Origin: Microbacterium sp. LWO13-1.2
Lineage (GTDB): Bacteria > Actinomycetota > Actinomycetes > Actinomycetales > Microbacteriaceae
Length of the DNA stretch: 64,000 bases
Reading direction: 5' to 3'
Assembly: GCF_038397725.1 (NCBI RefSeq)
Contig: NZ_CP151634.1
Location: forward strand, 1,798,001 to 1,862,000
Positions 17,428 to 26,974 of the stretch are shown here, one piece after another (positions within the stretch are counted from its first letter, which is position 1; the number at the start of each line of letters is the position of its first letter). A program made the position numbers and the translations under genes. The notes below the pieces were generated by a model, which was not told the DNA's origin, ran no database searches, and worked only from the letters and a program-made list of their open reading frames with translations.

Positions 17428-19298
17428 GCGATGCCTCCCTGAGATGCGCGGCCGCCGGTGGTGGCCAACGGCGGACGGGCGGGGCCCTCGTCGAGGATCG
17501 ACGCGAGCAACGACTTCGTGTACGGGTGCTCGGGGCGCTGCAGGATCGCGCGCACCGGGCCTGTCTCGATGAACATACCGCTCTGCATGACCGTGACGCG
17601 GTCGCACAGGTCGGCGACGACACCGAAGTTGTGTGTGACCAGGAGGATCGCCAGTTCGCGCTCAGCCTGCAGATCGCGCAGCAGGTCGAGTACTTCGGCC
17701 TGCACCGTGACGTCGAGCGCGGTCGTCGGCTCGTCGGCGATGATCAGGTCGGGATCGGTCGAAACCGCTCCCGCGATGAGCACCCGCTGCGCCATACCGC
17801 CCGAGATCTCGAAAGGGTAGGCCTGGAAGGTGCGCACCGGGTTCGGGATGCCGACTCGTTCGAGCAGCGAGAGCGCCTTGTCCCTGGCCTCTTTCCTGCT
17901 CATCCCGAGGGACATCCGCAGCGGTTCCGTCAGCTGGCTGCCGATCGTGAACGACTGGTCGAGGTTGCTCATCGGCTCCTGCGGGATATAGCCGATGCGA
18001 CGACCGCGGATGCCGGCGTAGACGCCGTCATCCCCGTTCTCCAGGCGCGTCCCTTCGTAGTCGATCGATCCCGCCGTGATGCTGCCGCCTTTGGGGAGCA
18101 GGCCGAGGACCGCGAACGCGGTCTGCGACTTCCCGGAGCCGGACTCGCCGATCAGTCCATGCACCTCTCCCTTGCGGACGTCGAGGGAGACGCCGTGCAC
18201 CACCTCGGTCGAGGTGCCATCCGGCTGCTGGTAGCCAACACGGAGGTCCGTGATGCGCAGGAGCGGCTCCGAAGATCGGGCGGCGGTCCGCGCGTCTTCG
18301 TCATGAACGATCGGCTCACCATCGCGGGTGACGATGTCGACCTCGTCGCCCAGGTCGGCGAGGTCGGTGTTCGTCGTGACTGCGGCGACAGAACCGGTGC
18401 GGCTGGTCACCGCGCGACGACGCTTGCGGCGCACCACGACGGTGCGTTCGATCACGTCACGGATCGCATTCGCGAGCAGCATCGACGCGATGCTCGTCAG
18501 CCCGATCGCGAGTGATGGCCACAGCATGAGCAGGGGACCGACGTACATCTTCGTGAAGGCGTCCTGCAGCATCCCTCCCCAGGTGGGGACCGAGGCATCG
18601 CCGAGCCCGAGGAACTCGAGTCCGGACTGGATCCCGATCGCGATGATCGCGACCACAGCGGTCTGGATGATGATCGGTGCCCGGACGACCGACAGGACGT
18701 GGCGGCCGATGATTCGCAGATCGCTCAGTCCCGACACCCGTGCGGCATCGACATAGAGTTCTGATCTGACGGCAGTCACCATCGTGTAGACCAGTCGGAA
18801 GTATGCGGGTGACAGCACGACGCCGAAGATGATCATCGAGATCCAGACGGAAGGCCCGATCGCTGCGCGCGCCGCGAGCAGAATCACCATGGCCGGCAGC
18901 GCCATCACCAGTGAGGTCGCCCACGACGCCAGGTTGTCGAACCAGCCCTGGTAGTACCCGGCGATCAGCCCGGACGTGACGCCGAGCACCAGAGCGGTGA
19001 GGACAGCGAGGAGTGCGGCAGCGACGCTGATCTGCGTCGCGACGAGCATCCGCGACAGCACATCGCGCCCGGCGCTGTCGGTCCCGAGCAGGTGCTCGGT
19101 GCTCGGCGGTTTCAGGATCGACTGAAGGTCAGCGGGGTTGGGGGAGTACGGCGCGAGGAGCGGCCCGATGAGAGCGATCACCACGACGAGAGCGAGGAGG
19201 ATCAGCGAGATCAGAGCCACCGGGTTGCGCAGCAGCTTCCTCAGCAGGCGGTCCGTACCCGCTGTCGCGGTGGTTGGAGAGACTTCGATGGTGGTCAT
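17424..19298 (-). CDS. ABC transporter permease-ATPase fusion (DppC-DppD-like)
   Basis: A 624-residue fusion. Residues 1 to about 290 form a DppC-type permease with LLGTDSAGRDVLSRML and a late GLEFLGLGDASVPTWGGML stretch. A hydrophilic linker of about 50 residues follows, then a DppD-type ATPase from about residue 345 (GESGSGKSQ, ISGGMAQRV, LIIADEPTTALD). The fused layout is known in actinobacteria. ATG overlaps the upstream permease stop as ATGA. No internal stop or good internal start separates the halves, so I read it as one protein. Confidence 0.93.
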   Translation of the reverse strand: MTTIEVSPTTATAGTDRLLRKLLRNPVALISLILLALVVVIALIGPLLAPYSPNPADLQSILKPPSTEHLLGTDSAGRDVLSRMLVATQISVAAALLAVLTALVLGVTSGLIAGYYQGWFDNLASWATSLVMALPAMVILLAARAAIGPSVWISMIIFGVVLSPAYFRLVYTMVTAVRSELYVDAARVSGLSDLRIIGRHVLSVVRAPIIIQTAVVAIIAIGIQSGLEFLGLGDASVPTWGGMLQDAFTKMYVGPLLMLWPSLAIGLTSIASMLLANAIRDVIERTVVVRRKRRRAVTSRTGSVAAVTTNTDLADLGDEVDIVTRDGEPIVHDEDARTAARSSEPLLRITDLRVGYQQPDGTSTEVVHGVSLDVRKGEVHGLIGESGSGKSQTAFAVLGLLPKGGSITAGSIDYEGTRLENGDDGVYAGIRGRRIGYIPQEPMSNLDQSFTIGSQLTEPLRMSLGMSRKEARDKALSLLERVGIPNPVRTFQAYPFEISGGMAQRVLIAGAVSTDPDLIIADEPTTALDVTVQAEVLDLLRDLQAERELAILLVTHNFGVVADLCDRVTVMQSGMFIETGPVRAILQRPEHPYTKSLLASILDEGPARPPLATTGGRASQGGIA

Positions 19299-20236
19299 GA
19301 CAGTCGCACCTTCGGGTTGAGCGCAGCCTGCGCTAGGTCGATGAGAAGGTTGACGACCACCGCGATGATCGCGGTGACGACGACGATCCCCATCACGACC
19401 GGGATGTCGCCCTGTGCCGTCGCCTGCACCGTGAGCGAGCCGATTCCGGGGAGGGCGAAGATCTGCTCGACGATGACCGCGCCACCGATCATGCCGACGA
19501 ACTGCACGGCGAGAAGTGAGAGCGCGGGCCCCCCGGCATTGCGCAGCACGTGCTTGTACACCACGCGATTCGAGCTGAGGCCCCTGCTGCGCAGCGTGCG
19601 CACATAGTCGCGGGAGAGTCCATCGATGATGGAACCGCGCACCTGCTGAGCGATGGTCGCCACCCCGCCGATCGCGAGGGCGATGATGGGCAGTGTCACG
19701 CTGCTGAGCCACCCCGTGAAGGACTGAGTGATGGGGATGTACCCGGTCGCTTTGAACCACTGCAGATTGATGGCGAACAGCAGCACCAGGAACAGGGCGA
19801 TGAGGAAGCCGGGGATCGCGAAGCCGAGGATCGAGAGGAACTGGATGGCGCCGTCCACCGCTCCGTCGCGGCGAGCGGCGACGATGCCGAGGACCACCGA
19901 GAAGATCGCGGTGAGGATGATGGATCCGATGACGATCGACAGCGTCACCGAGAGTCGGCTGGAGAGCTGGACCGACACGAGCTGGCCGGTGAACCAGGAG
20001 CGACCGAGATCGCCGGTTGCGGCGGAACTAAGCCAGTCCCAGAACTGAGCGGGGAGTGGTCTGTCGAGCCCGAGTTCCGCGGTCTTCTGCGCGACCACCT
20101 CATTGGTGGCGTTCTGGCCGAGGATCGAGCGGGCGATGTTGCCGCTGCCGAGATACAGCAGTGTGAAGGCGATGACCGTGATCGCGACGATCAGGATCAC
20201 ACCCGAAACTGACCGCCGCAGAATGAAAGTGAGCAT
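19295..20236 (-). CDS. Oligopeptide/dipeptide-type ABC transporter permease (DppB-like)
   Basis: A 313-residue membrane protein with the N-terminal helix FILRRSVSGVILIVAITVIAF split by the usual basic start and five further hydrophobic segments. It has ELGLDRPLPAQFWDWL before the second helix and the binding-protein-dependent transport signature near SRDYVRTLRSRGLS. It couples to the fusion gene through ATGA. Between it and the receptor gene lies a strong hairpin that probably lowers its expression relative to the receptor. Confidence 0.92.
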   Translation of the reverse strand: MLTFILRRSVSGVILIVAITVIAFTLLYLGSGNIARSILGQNATNEVVAQKTAELGLDRPLPAQFWDWLSSAATGDLGRSWFTGQLVSVQLSSRLSVTLSIVIGSIILTAIFSVVLGIVAARRDGAVDGAIQFLSILGFAIPGFLIALFLVLLFAINLQWFKATGYIPITQSFTGWLSSVTLPIIALAIGGVATIAQQVRGSIIDGLSRDYVRTLRSRGLSSNRVVYKHVLRNAGGPALSLLAVQFVGMIGGAVIVEQIFALPGIGSLTVQATAQGDIPVVMGIVVVTAIIAVVVNLLIDLAQAALNPKVRLS

Positions 20237-20275
20237 GGCTCCACTCCTGTGTAGAGGGACCTCGAAGATGGATGC

Positions 20276-20303
20276 CGGTCCGCCCGATCTCTCGGGCGGA
20301 CCG
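20276..20303 (-). terminator. Hairpin between receptor and permease genes
   Basis: A perfect 12-base-pair stem (CGGTCCGCCCGA with TCGGGCGGACCG) and a 4-base loop, directly after the receptor stop. It can act as a partial terminator or mRNA stabiliser that raises receptor yield over the permease genes. Confidence 0.75.
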
Positions 20304-20311
20304 GAGGGCGA

Positions 20312-21838
20312 CTACTTCTTCGGCCGGAAGTCGTAAAGCGCCGGGTAGGTGTTCGTCGGGAGCATCGTGACGGCCGTGTTGGCGTCCGTCGCGAAGCTTC
20401 CCTGCACGCGGTAGAACGGGGCGAACCAGGCCTGCTCCACGATGTAGGTGTTGAGCTCCTTCGCGACTGCGGCCTGGGTCGCCTCGTCGCCGTACTGGAT
20501 CTGCTTCAGGTACTCGTCGACCTGCGGGTCCTGCGACTTGAACGGGTTGAACGACGCGGTCGGAGCGATCATGAACTGAACCAGCTGCCAGTCCGGGTTC
20601 TGCTCGAGTGCCATGAAGGAGGCAGGGTACTTCGGCGCCAGCAGATCGGCGAAGAAGTTGCCGACTGGTACGTCCGTCGGCTCGACCGTGATCCCTACAT
20701 CCGCGAGCTGCTGGGCGATCAGGGCGTAGGTCGTCGTTCCGAACACCGAGAGCGTTGGCATCGCGAGCGTGAGACCGTCCGGGTAGCCGGCTTCGGCAAG
20801 AAGCTTCTTCGCCTTCTCCGGGTCGTACGTGTAGTAGTCGTCCAACTCCGGATCGAACGCCTTCGAGCCGGCGGGGAAGACCTGGGTGGTCACGGTGCCA
20901 CGATCCGACTGGAGCGCGCTGAGCAGACCCTTGCGATCGAACGCGTAGTTGATCGCCTGACGCACCTTCACGTCGCCCAGGGCGGGGTTCATCTGCCCGG
21001 CTCGGTCGAGGAGCAACAGTCCCTGGAAATCGATCTCGGCGGAGCTGACGGTCCAGCCGGCGGCTTCGACTTCGGAGACAACGTCGTTACTGGAGAGCTT
21101 GACTCCGTTCGCCTCGCCCGCCTTGATCGCGTTCAGTGCGGCGGTGGCGTCGCTCAGAACGTTGATGACGACCTTGTCGTAGTGCTGGACTGACGGGTTC
21201 CAGTAGTCCGGATTCTTGGTGTAGGAGTACGAGGTTCCCGTGACAGTTGCGTCCGTGTCGAGAATGTACGGGCCGGAGCCGACCGGCGTCGTCGCGACGT
21301 CGGCGCTCTCGAGCGAATCCGCGGCGCCGACGAGGCCGGCATCGCGGGTCAGATAGCTGAGAAGTGCAGGGTCGGGCGCGCTGAGGGTGATGACGACTGT
21401 GGTGTCGTCAGGAGCCTCGACACTCGCCACACCGGCGAAGCTCCCCGCGTTCGGAGAAGTGCCTTCCTTGTAGCGAAGGAGGTTCGTGGCGACGACATCA
21501 CCGGTGAGCTTCGTGCCGTCTGTGAAGGTCACGTCATCACGGAGGGTGAGCGTGAGGATCGTGTTGTCCTCGTTGTACGACCATTTCGTCGCGAGCCAGG
21601 GCTCAATGGTCCCCTCCGGGGTCGCGAGCAGCAGAGTGTCGAAAACGGCCTGATAGAACGGCGACCGGTTTCCCCACTCCGTGCCGGACGGGTCGAACGT
21701 GACAGGAGCGGCGCTGGCGCCGAGAATCAGGGTCTCGCTGGCGGTGTCTTCATTCGCGCCGGCCGCGCAACCCGCGATCGCGAGCGTCGCGGTGACAGCG
21801 ATGGCCGCTGCGGAGACGACCTTCTTCCATCGCATCAT
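20312..21838 (-). CDS. ABC transporter substrate-binding lipoprotein, family 5 (DppA/OppA-like)
   Basis: A 508-residue extracellular receptor. The signal peptide ends in the lipobox LAIAGC, so the mature protein should be lipid-anchored. The body is a family 5 solute-binding fold with the typical DVVATNLLRYK, NPDYWNP and QAINYAFDRKGLL blocks. GAGGA lies upstream of the first of two consecutive ATG codons. It heads the importer-GH3 operon and is divergent from the TetR gene, with a candidate TetR operator in between. Confidence 0.92.
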   Translation of the reverse strand: MMRWKKVVSAAAIAVTATLAIAGCAAGANEDTASETLILGASAAPVTFDPSGTEWGNRSPFYQAVFDTLLLATPEGTIEPWLATKWSYNEDNTILTLTLRDDVTFTDGTKLTGDVVATNLLRYKEGTSPNAGSFAGVASVEAPDDTTVVITLSAPDPALLSYLTRDAGLVGAADSLESADVATTPVGSGPYILDTDATVTGTSYSYTKNPDYWNPSVQHYDKVVINVLSDATAALNAIKAGEANGVKLSSNDVVSEVEAAGWTVSSAEIDFQGLLLLDRAGQMNPALGDVKVRQAINYAFDRKGLLSALQSDRGTVTTQVFPAGSKAFDPELDDYYTYDPEKAKKLLAEAGYPDGLTLAMPTLSVFGTTTYALIAQQLADVGITVEPTDVPVGNFFADLLAPKYPASFMALEQNPDWQLVQFMIAPTASFNPFKSQDPQVDEYLKQIQYGDEATQAAVAKELNTYIVEQAWFAPFYRVQGSFATDANTAVTMLPTNTYPALYDFRPKK

Positions 21839-21905
21839 TTGCTGTGTCCTCTTGGTAGGGGCGATGCCTCGTCGGATCGCTGTATGCGTAAGCTAGCACC
21901 TAAAA

Positions 21906-21915
21906 TGAATGTTCA
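21906..21915. promoter_or_regulatory. Candidate TetR operator
   Basis: TGAA-TG-TTCA is an inverted repeat in the AT-rich gap between the divergent receptor and TetR genes. It reads AATGAATGTTCACT in context. Its position fits control of both genes by the TetR protein. Confidence 0.5.
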
Positions 21916-22024
21916 CTAGGTTTTTGCAAAATTTAGTATCACTGTACGAAACGGGCTCCGCGTGGGGGTTGCAGAATGGAGGGGGCCGGCGTATCCGTCG
22001 ACCCCGGAGTGTACGAGGGAGATC

Positions 22025-22648
22025 ATGACGGATTCGCGCAAGCGGAAGCCCCGCGGGGAGTATGCGAAGACAGGAGCGAAGCGGGTAGCGATTCTCGATG
22101 CTGCGCTCGAAGTGTTCGCCCAAGTGGGGTATCGTGCGGGATCGCTCCGCGATGTGGCTGAGCGGGTCGGAATGAGTGAGGCGGGGCTGCTGCACCACTT
22201 CCCGACCAAGCCTGCGCTGCTGGCGGCTGTGTTGGATCGCCGCGATCAGCACAGCCTGGAATGGGTGCGCATGGCCGAGGGCGATGGAGACGTGACTCTG
22301 CGCGGGCTGGTCACCACGGCGGCTCGTAACGCCTCCGCGCCCGGCGTTGTCGAGTTGTACTGCGTCCTGTCCGCGGAGGCCACGCAACCCGGGCACCCCG
22401 CGCGGGACTACTTCATTGCTCGTTATGAAGAAGCCCGCACCAACCTGCGCAAGGCGTTCGAAGATCTGGAGCGGCAGAATCGCACGCGACCGGGAGTCGC
22501 GCCGCGAAGCGCCGCCGTGGCTACCCTCGCGATGATGGACGGGTTGCAGGTGCAATGGCTGTTGAATCCCGAGGCGGTCGACATGGCGGCGGAGCTGAGT
22601 GACTTCCTCGCAGCCTTGGTGGACATCGACTTCACTGCGACCCGATAG
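22025..22648 (+). CDS. TetR-family transcriptional regulator
   Basis: A 207-residue regulator with an N-terminal helix-turn-helix (about 18-62, RDVAERVGMSEAGLLHHFPTK) and a divergent helical ligand domain. The ATG has GAGGGAG six bases upstream; an in-frame ATG 21 codons earlier lacks such support. It is divergent from the importer-GH3 operon and probably represses it until a sugar or glycoside derivative binds. Confidence 0.9.
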   Translation: MTDSRKRKPRGEYAKTGAKRVAILDAALEVFAQVGYRAGSLRDVAERVGMSEAGLLHHFPTKPALLAAVLDRRDQHSLEWVRMAEGDGDVTLRGLVTTAARNASAPGVVELYCVLSAEATQPGHPARDYFIARYEEARTNLRKAFEDLERQNRTRPGVAPRSAAVATLAMMDGLQVQWLLNPEAVDMAAELSDFLAALVDIDFTATR

Positions 22649-22741
22649 CCAGGTCCGGTTCGCGCTCAGCCTTCGCAGGGCGGAAGTTTTCAAAACCGAA
22701 ACACAAAAGTAGCCATCGGGCGTATACCATCATCGATAGAA

Positions 22742-22753
22742 GCAAACGATTGC
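22742..22753. promoter_or_regulatory. LacI-type operator (site b)
   Basis: GCAAACGATTGC lies 46 bases before FMO2. Its reverse complement is identical to the 12-base core of site d before FMO3. It belongs to the CGTTTG half-site class. Confidence 0.72.
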
Positions 22754-22798
22754 AATCACACGCAGGCTCCAGGCCGGCGTCATCGAAGGAGAGCGACA

Positions 22799-24043
22799 GT
22801 GAGCAGTTCAGTTCAAGAAGCACCGGCCATGGACGCCTTTTTCGGCGCGCCCGGCCCCGACTACGAGATCATCGCGAAAGCACAGGCACTGCAGCCTCTG
22901 ATCCGCGAGTACGCCCAGCAGGGTGAGGAGAACCGTCGTGTCTCGGAAGAGGTCATCACGGCGATGCGGGACGCAGGTCTTCTGCACATCTCGATCCCGA
23001 AGCGCTGGGGCGGCCTCGGCGGCAACTTCCGCACCTTCATCGATACCGTTGCGGCCGTCGGCCAGGCTGACGGTGCCACCGGTTGGGTTTCAGCGCTGCT
23101 GAACTCGTCCACGTGGTTCGCCACCCTGTTCTCCGAGCAGGCTCAGGAAGACGTCTTCGGCTCCAACCCCCGCGCATCCGTCGCCGCCGTGCTCTCGCCG
23201 GGTGGTCCCTTCATGCAGGCGAATTCCACCAAGAAGTTCGAGCGCGTCGAGGGCGGCATCCGCCTCACGGGCGAGTGGGGCTACTCCACCGGGTCGCTGC
23301 ACGCGGACTGGTCCATCGTGCCGGTGCGCACGGGCGAGGATGAGAACGGTCTCCCCGTGAACTCGCTCGTGCTGATCCCGAAGTCGGACTCGAACATCAG
23401 GGACACCTGGTACGTGGCCGGTATGCGCGGAACGGGTTCGAACACCGTCTTCGTCGAGGACATCTTCATCCCTGACCACCGCATCGAGCCGATCGGGAAC
23501 TTCGCGACCGAGCAGTACCCCCGGGTCTGGGCCGAGGAGGACAACTACAATGCCTCCTTCGTGCCTGTCGCGGAGATCGTGCTGAGCGCTGCGCAGATCG
23601 GAATGGCGCGCGGTGCCATCGAGATCGCCCGTGGCGTCGGTGAGAAGCCGATCACGTACTCGGTGTACCAGCACGCGAAGAACTCGGTGGTGCACCAGAT
23701 CGAGCTGGCCAAGGCGCAGTCCGAGGCAGACCAGGCGTACCTGCTCGTCACGCGCAGTGTTGCGATCATCGACTCCGCCGCCCGTGACCGTCGCCCGATG
23801 ACGGTGGAAGAGCGTGCCAGGACTCGTATGGACAACGGCCAGGCGGCAGCGCTCGTGCGCAAGTCGATCAACCGCTGCCTCAGCATCGCCGGAGCCTTCA
23901 GCTTCGCCGAGATCAATCCGCTGCAGCGTTTCTGGCGCAACAGCGAGACCGCGAGCCGTCACGCTCTGGTGCACCCGGAGATCGGCGCCGAGGTCTACGG
24001 CAAGTTCCTCTTCGGTATCGAGGACAACGTTCAGCCCTTCTGA
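22799..24043 (+). CDS. Group D flavin-dependent monooxygenase, FMO2
   Basis: A 414-residue acyl-CoA-dehydrogenase-fold protein. It has KRWGGLGGNF in the N-terminal domain, GEWGYSTGSLHADW and DTWYVAGMRGTGSNT in the beta domain, and LQRFWRNSETASRHAL near the end. It is clearly related to FMO1, FMO3 and FMO4 but is more distant from FMO1 and FMO3. GTG start with GAAGGAGAG upstream. It needs reduced flavin from a separate reductase. It stands alone between its operator and a pair of strong terminators, so it appears to be a one-gene transcript. Confidence 0.87.
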   Translation: MSSSVQEAPAMDAFFGAPGPDYEIIAKAQALQPLIREYAQQGEENRRVSEEVITAMRDAGLLHISIPKRWGGLGGNFRTFIDTVAAVGQADGATGWVSALLNSSTWFATLFSEQAQEDVFGSNPRASVAAVLSPGGPFMQANSTKKFERVEGGIRLTGEWGYSTGSLHADWSIVPVRTGEDENGLPVNSLVLIPKSDSNIRDTWYVAGMRGTGSNTVFVEDIFIPDHRIEPIGNFATEQYPRVWAEEDNYNASFVPVAEIVLSAAQIGMARGAIEIARGVGEKPITYSVYQHAKNSVVHQIELAKAQSEADQAYLLVTRSVAIIDSAARDRRPMTVEERARTRMDNGQAAALVRKSINRCLSIAGAFSFAEINPLQRFWRNSETASRHALVHPEIGAEVYGKFLFGIEDNVQPF

Positions 24044-24057
24044 TCGTTGGACGAAAA

Positions 24058-24105
24058 GGGGCCCTCGGAGCGGCGACGGAGACGTCCCACCGCGCCGAGG
24101 GCCCC
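24058..24105 (+). terminator. Intrinsic terminator after FMO2
   Basis: GGGGCCCTCGG and CCGAGGGCCCC form an 11-base-pair stem with a 26-base loop, directly downstream of the FMO2 stop. Confidence 0.75.
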
Positions 24106-24136
24106 TTCTCCTGTCGCTGAGGCGCTGCGCCCGGGC

Positions 24137-24180
24137 ATGCAGAACGGCCCCGTGGACCTCTCCACGGGGCCGTTCTGCAT
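24137..24180. terminator. Perfect bidirectional terminator between FMO2 and the semialdehyde dehydrogenase gene
   Basis: A 20-base-pair perfect inverted repeat with a 4-base CCTC loop. It lies between convergent genes and should stop transcription from both sides. There is no long T run, as is common in actinobacteria. Confidence 0.85.
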
Positions 24181-24224
24181 ACGTCGCGCGCTCTCGGGTG
24201 AGTTCCGCTACGCGTCTTGGTGGG

Positions 24225-25607
24225 TCAAGCGACCCACACCGTCTTGAGGTTGCAGAACTCCCGGATGCCCTCCGCCGAGAGCTCGCGGCCGTACCCGGAG
24301 CGCTTGATGCCTCCGAAGGGCAGCTCGGGATAGGAGATGGTCATGCCGTTGATGAAGACGGCGCCGGACTCGATCGTCTTGATCGCGTGTCCGATCTCCG
24401 CTTCATCCGAGCTCCAGAACGCCGAGCCCAGGCCGAAGTCGAGACCGTTGGCAATGTTCAGAGCGTCTTCGAGCGACGCGGCTTCGTACAGGCTTGCGAC
24501 AGGTCCGAAGGCCTCTTCCTCGAACAGGCGCATCTCCGGAGTGATCCCCGCGATCACGGTAGGCGGGTAGAACCATCCGTCGGCGCTGTCGTCGAAAGAG
24601 CCGCCCACGATGATGTCCGCGCCCTTCTCTCGTGCATCATCGACCAGCTCGACGATGTCGTTGCGGCCCGACGAAGTCGCCAGGGGTCCGATGTCGGTGC
24701 TCTCGTCCTGCGGATCGCCGATCTGCAACTGCGCCATCTTCGCGGCGAACTTCTCGGAGAACACGGCGTAGGCATCGGTGTGCACGATGAAGCGCTTCGC
24801 GTTGATGCAGGCCTGACCATTGTTGCTGGTGCGGGCCTTCACAGCCATTTCCGCGGCCGCCTCGAGGTCGGCAGAGGGCATCACGATGAACGGGTCTGAG
24901 CCGCCGAGCTCGAGCACGACTTTCTTCAGCACGTCGCCGGCGATCGACGCGACCGACCTCCCGGCTGGCTCAGAACCGGTCAGCGTGACGGCGGATACGC
25001 GCGGATCCCGGATGACGCTCTCGACCCGTCCAGCGCCGATGAGAAGGGTCGAGAAGGAGCCTTGAGGAAAGCCCGCACGCGTGAAGAGACTGCCGAGGTA
25101 GACCGCCGCCTGAGGCACGTTCGAGGCGTGCTTCAGGATGCCCGCGTTCCCGGCCATCAAGGCCGGTGCCGCGAAACGGATGACCTGCCAGATGGGGTAG
25201 TTCCACGGCATGACGGCGAGGACGACGCCGAGCGGGTCGAAGCGCGTGCCAGCTTGGCTCGCGCCGACCGCGGAGGGGTCGTCGAGAGTGCGCCCGCTGA
25301 GGAAACCTTCGGCGTTCTCGGCGTAATATCGCATCGCGTAGACGGACTTCGCCACCTCACCACGCGACTGTGCGATGGGCTTGCCCATCTCGTCCGTGAT
25401 CATCGCCGCGACCACTTCGAGGTCAGCCTCCAGGAGGTCCGCGGCGGCGTTCATGAGCTCGGCTCGGCGAGCCCACCCTGCCGCCTTGAGCTGCGGTACA
25501 GCGGTGTTGGCGGCGGCCAGCTTCTGTTCGACGACAGTGTCGCTATCCTGCTCGAACGTCGCCAGTTCCTCCCCGGTGGTGGGGTTGACACTTCGCATGA
25601 TTGCCAT
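24225..25607 (-). CDS. NAD(P)-dependent succinate-semialdehyde dehydrogenase-like aldehyde dehydrogenase
   Basis: A 460-residue aldehyde dehydrogenase that oxidises an aldehyde to the acid. The catalytic Cys267 is in SNNGQACIN, the general base Glu233 in LELGGSDP, and MPWNYP marks the cofactor fold. Length and motifs match the GabD1/Sad group acting on succinate semialdehyde and similar four-carbon semialdehydes. It lies 31 bases downstream of the E2 gene, in one block with E2 and E1, and should be driven from the promoter near 29.2 kb. The product would feed central metabolism. Confidence 0.9.
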   Translation of the reverse strand: MAIMRSVNPTTGEELATFEQDSDTVVEQKLAAANTAVPQLKAAGWARRAELMNAAADLLEADLEVVAAMITDEMGKPIAQSRGEVAKSVYAMRYYAENAEGFLSGRTLDDPSAVGASQAGTRFDPLGVVLAVMPWNYPIWQVIRFAAPALMAGNAGILKHASNVPQAAVYLGSLFTRAGFPQGSFSTLLIGAGRVESVIRDPRVSAVTLTGSEPAGRSVASIAGDVLKKVVLELGGSDPFIVMPSADLEAAAEMAVKARTSNNGQACINAKRFIVHTDAYAVFSEKFAAKMAQLQIGDPQDESTDIGPLATSSGRNDIVELVDDAREKGADIIVGGSFDDSADGWFYPPTVIAGITPEMRLFEEEAFGPVASLYEAASLEDALNIANGLDFGLGSAFWSSDEAEIGHAIKTIESGAVFINGMTISYPELPFGGIKRSGYGRELSAEGIREFCNLKTVWVA

Positions 25608-25621
25608 GGTTGCTTTCTTTC

Positions 25622-25645
25622 GTCAGGTCAGGTCAGGTCAGATCA
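25622..25645. repeat. Five tandem GGTCA-type pentamers at the E2 stop
   Basis: GTCA, three GGTCA units and GATCA lie in a row. On the coding strand this places TGA every five bases, giving stops in all three frames just at the end of the E2 gene. It may be replication slippage or a stop-codon safeguard. Confidence 0.6.
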
Positions 25646-26972
25646 GGATGGTGAGAGGGTTCTCGATGCGTCGTTGGAAGGCGGCGAGCCACAGGGCCGC
25701 GACCGCCCCGTCCAGTACGCGATGGTCAGCTGAGAGCGTCACGGTCATGACCTTCCCGGTAGAGAGAGCCCCGTCCGAGTCGATCACCGGCACCGCCCGC
25801 GCGGCGCCGACCGCGAGGATTCCCGCCTGCGGCGGGTTGAGGATGGCGGTGAACTGCGACGTGCCGTACATGCCGAGGTTCGATACAGAGAAGCTGCCTC
25901 CCTCGAGCTCGTGCTGCTTGAGCCGCCCTGAGCGTGCGCGCTCCGCCATCTCGGCGATGGTGGCGCTCACTTCTGTCAGCGACATGCGTTCGATTCCGCG
26001 CAGCACCGGAGTGGTCAGGCCGCCTTCCGTGGCGACGGCGACCGAGACATCTGCGGAGGAGAACTGACGGATGCTGTCGCCGTTCCACGTCGCGTTCGCC
26101 TGCGAGACCTCCATGAGAGCTGCGCCGACGGCCTTCACCACGAAGTCGTTGACGGAGATCTTGCGACTCGCCGTCTGGTTCACCGTCGCACGCAGGGCCA
26201 TCAACTCGTCCACGCGGCAGTCGGCCACAAGATAGAAGTGCGGCACGGTCGACTTGCTCTCGGTGAGGCGACGGGCGATCGCCTTGCGCATGCGATCGAG
26301 GGGGATGTCCTCGTAGGGTGCTGTGCCGGCAGCCGCGACCTCCGAAGTGCTCGCACTCGACGGCTCCTGCGCGGGCGCGGGAGAGGGCGCGACCGGAACG
26401 GGAGGAGCTGTCGTCAGCCGGGTCAGGTGCGTCTCGAAGTCGCGACGCACGATCCGCCCGTTGGGACCGGTTCCTTGTACGTCTTGCAACGCCACGCCGT
26501 GCTGTTCCGCGAGCCGACGGACGATGGGGGTAGCGAAGAGTCGACGCGCTTCAGCTGCATCGCTCTGCTCCGGGGCGGGGACGGTCGCCTGCTCCATCGC
26601 AGTGACCGGGGGCGTCGGCTGGGCCGAGTTCGACGGTTGCGGCTCTGGATCGGTGGCCTCTGCGGGCGGCGCCGATGGCGTCTCGCCCAGGCCGATAGCC
26701 GCGAGAGCAGCATCGATATCCTTCTCGCTGTCGCCGGGGGCGAGCATCACGAAGATCGGATCGCCCACCGCCACGCTGTCGCCCTCGGGAACGAGGAGGC
26801 GTCCAACCACTCCGGCGGCCTCCGACAGCATCTCGACGCTCGCCTTGTCGGTCTCGATCTCGGCGATCGGCTGATTCTGTGCGATGGTATCGCCCGGGGA
26901 GACGAGCCAAGACTGGACAGCCGCTTCTTCGGCGCCAGCGAGGATCTCGGGCATGCGGATGATTTCAACCAT
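25638..26972 (-). CDS. 2-oxoacid dehydrogenase complex E2 (dihydrolipoamide acyltransferase)
   Basis: A 444-residue acyltransferase forming the core of a 2-oxoacid dehydrogenase complex. An N-terminal lipoyl domain carries Lys43 in EIETDKASVEM. A Pro/Ala linker follows, then a subunit-binding domain (about 145-180, PIVRRLAEQHGVALQDVQGTG) and a catalytic domain with His417 and Asp421 in SADHRVLDG. ATG lies two bases after the E1 stop, so the two are coupled. There is no E3 gene nearby, so the housekeeping lipoamide dehydrogenase is presumably shared. The acyl specificity is unknown. Confidence 0.92.
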   Translation of the reverse strand: MVEIIRMPEILAGAEEAAVQSWLVSPGDTIAQNQPIAEIETDKASVEMLSEAAGVVGRLLVPEGDSVAVGDPIFVMLAPGDSEKDIDAALAAIGLGETPSAPPAEATDPEPQPSNSAQPTPPVTAMEQATVPAPEQSDAAEARRLFATPIVRRLAEQHGVALQDVQGTGPNGRIVRRDFETHLTRLTTAPPVPVAPSPAPAQEPSSASTSEVAAAGTAPYEDIPLDRMRKAIARRLTESKSTVPHFYLVADCRVDELMALRATVNQTASRKISVNDFVVKAVGAALMEVSQANATWNGDSIRQFSSADVSVAVATEGGLTTPVLRGIERMSLTEVSATIAEMAERARSGRLKQHELEGGSFSVSNLGMYGTSQFTAILNPPQAGILAVGAARAVPVIDSDGALSTGKVMTVTLSADHRVLDGAVAALWLAAFQRRIENPLTILI

Positions 26973-26974
26973 GA

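Noticed and set aside
17361..18515. A 384-codon rightward open frame
   Set aside because: It is antisense to the ATPase half of the permease-ATPase fusion and has no recognisable domain.
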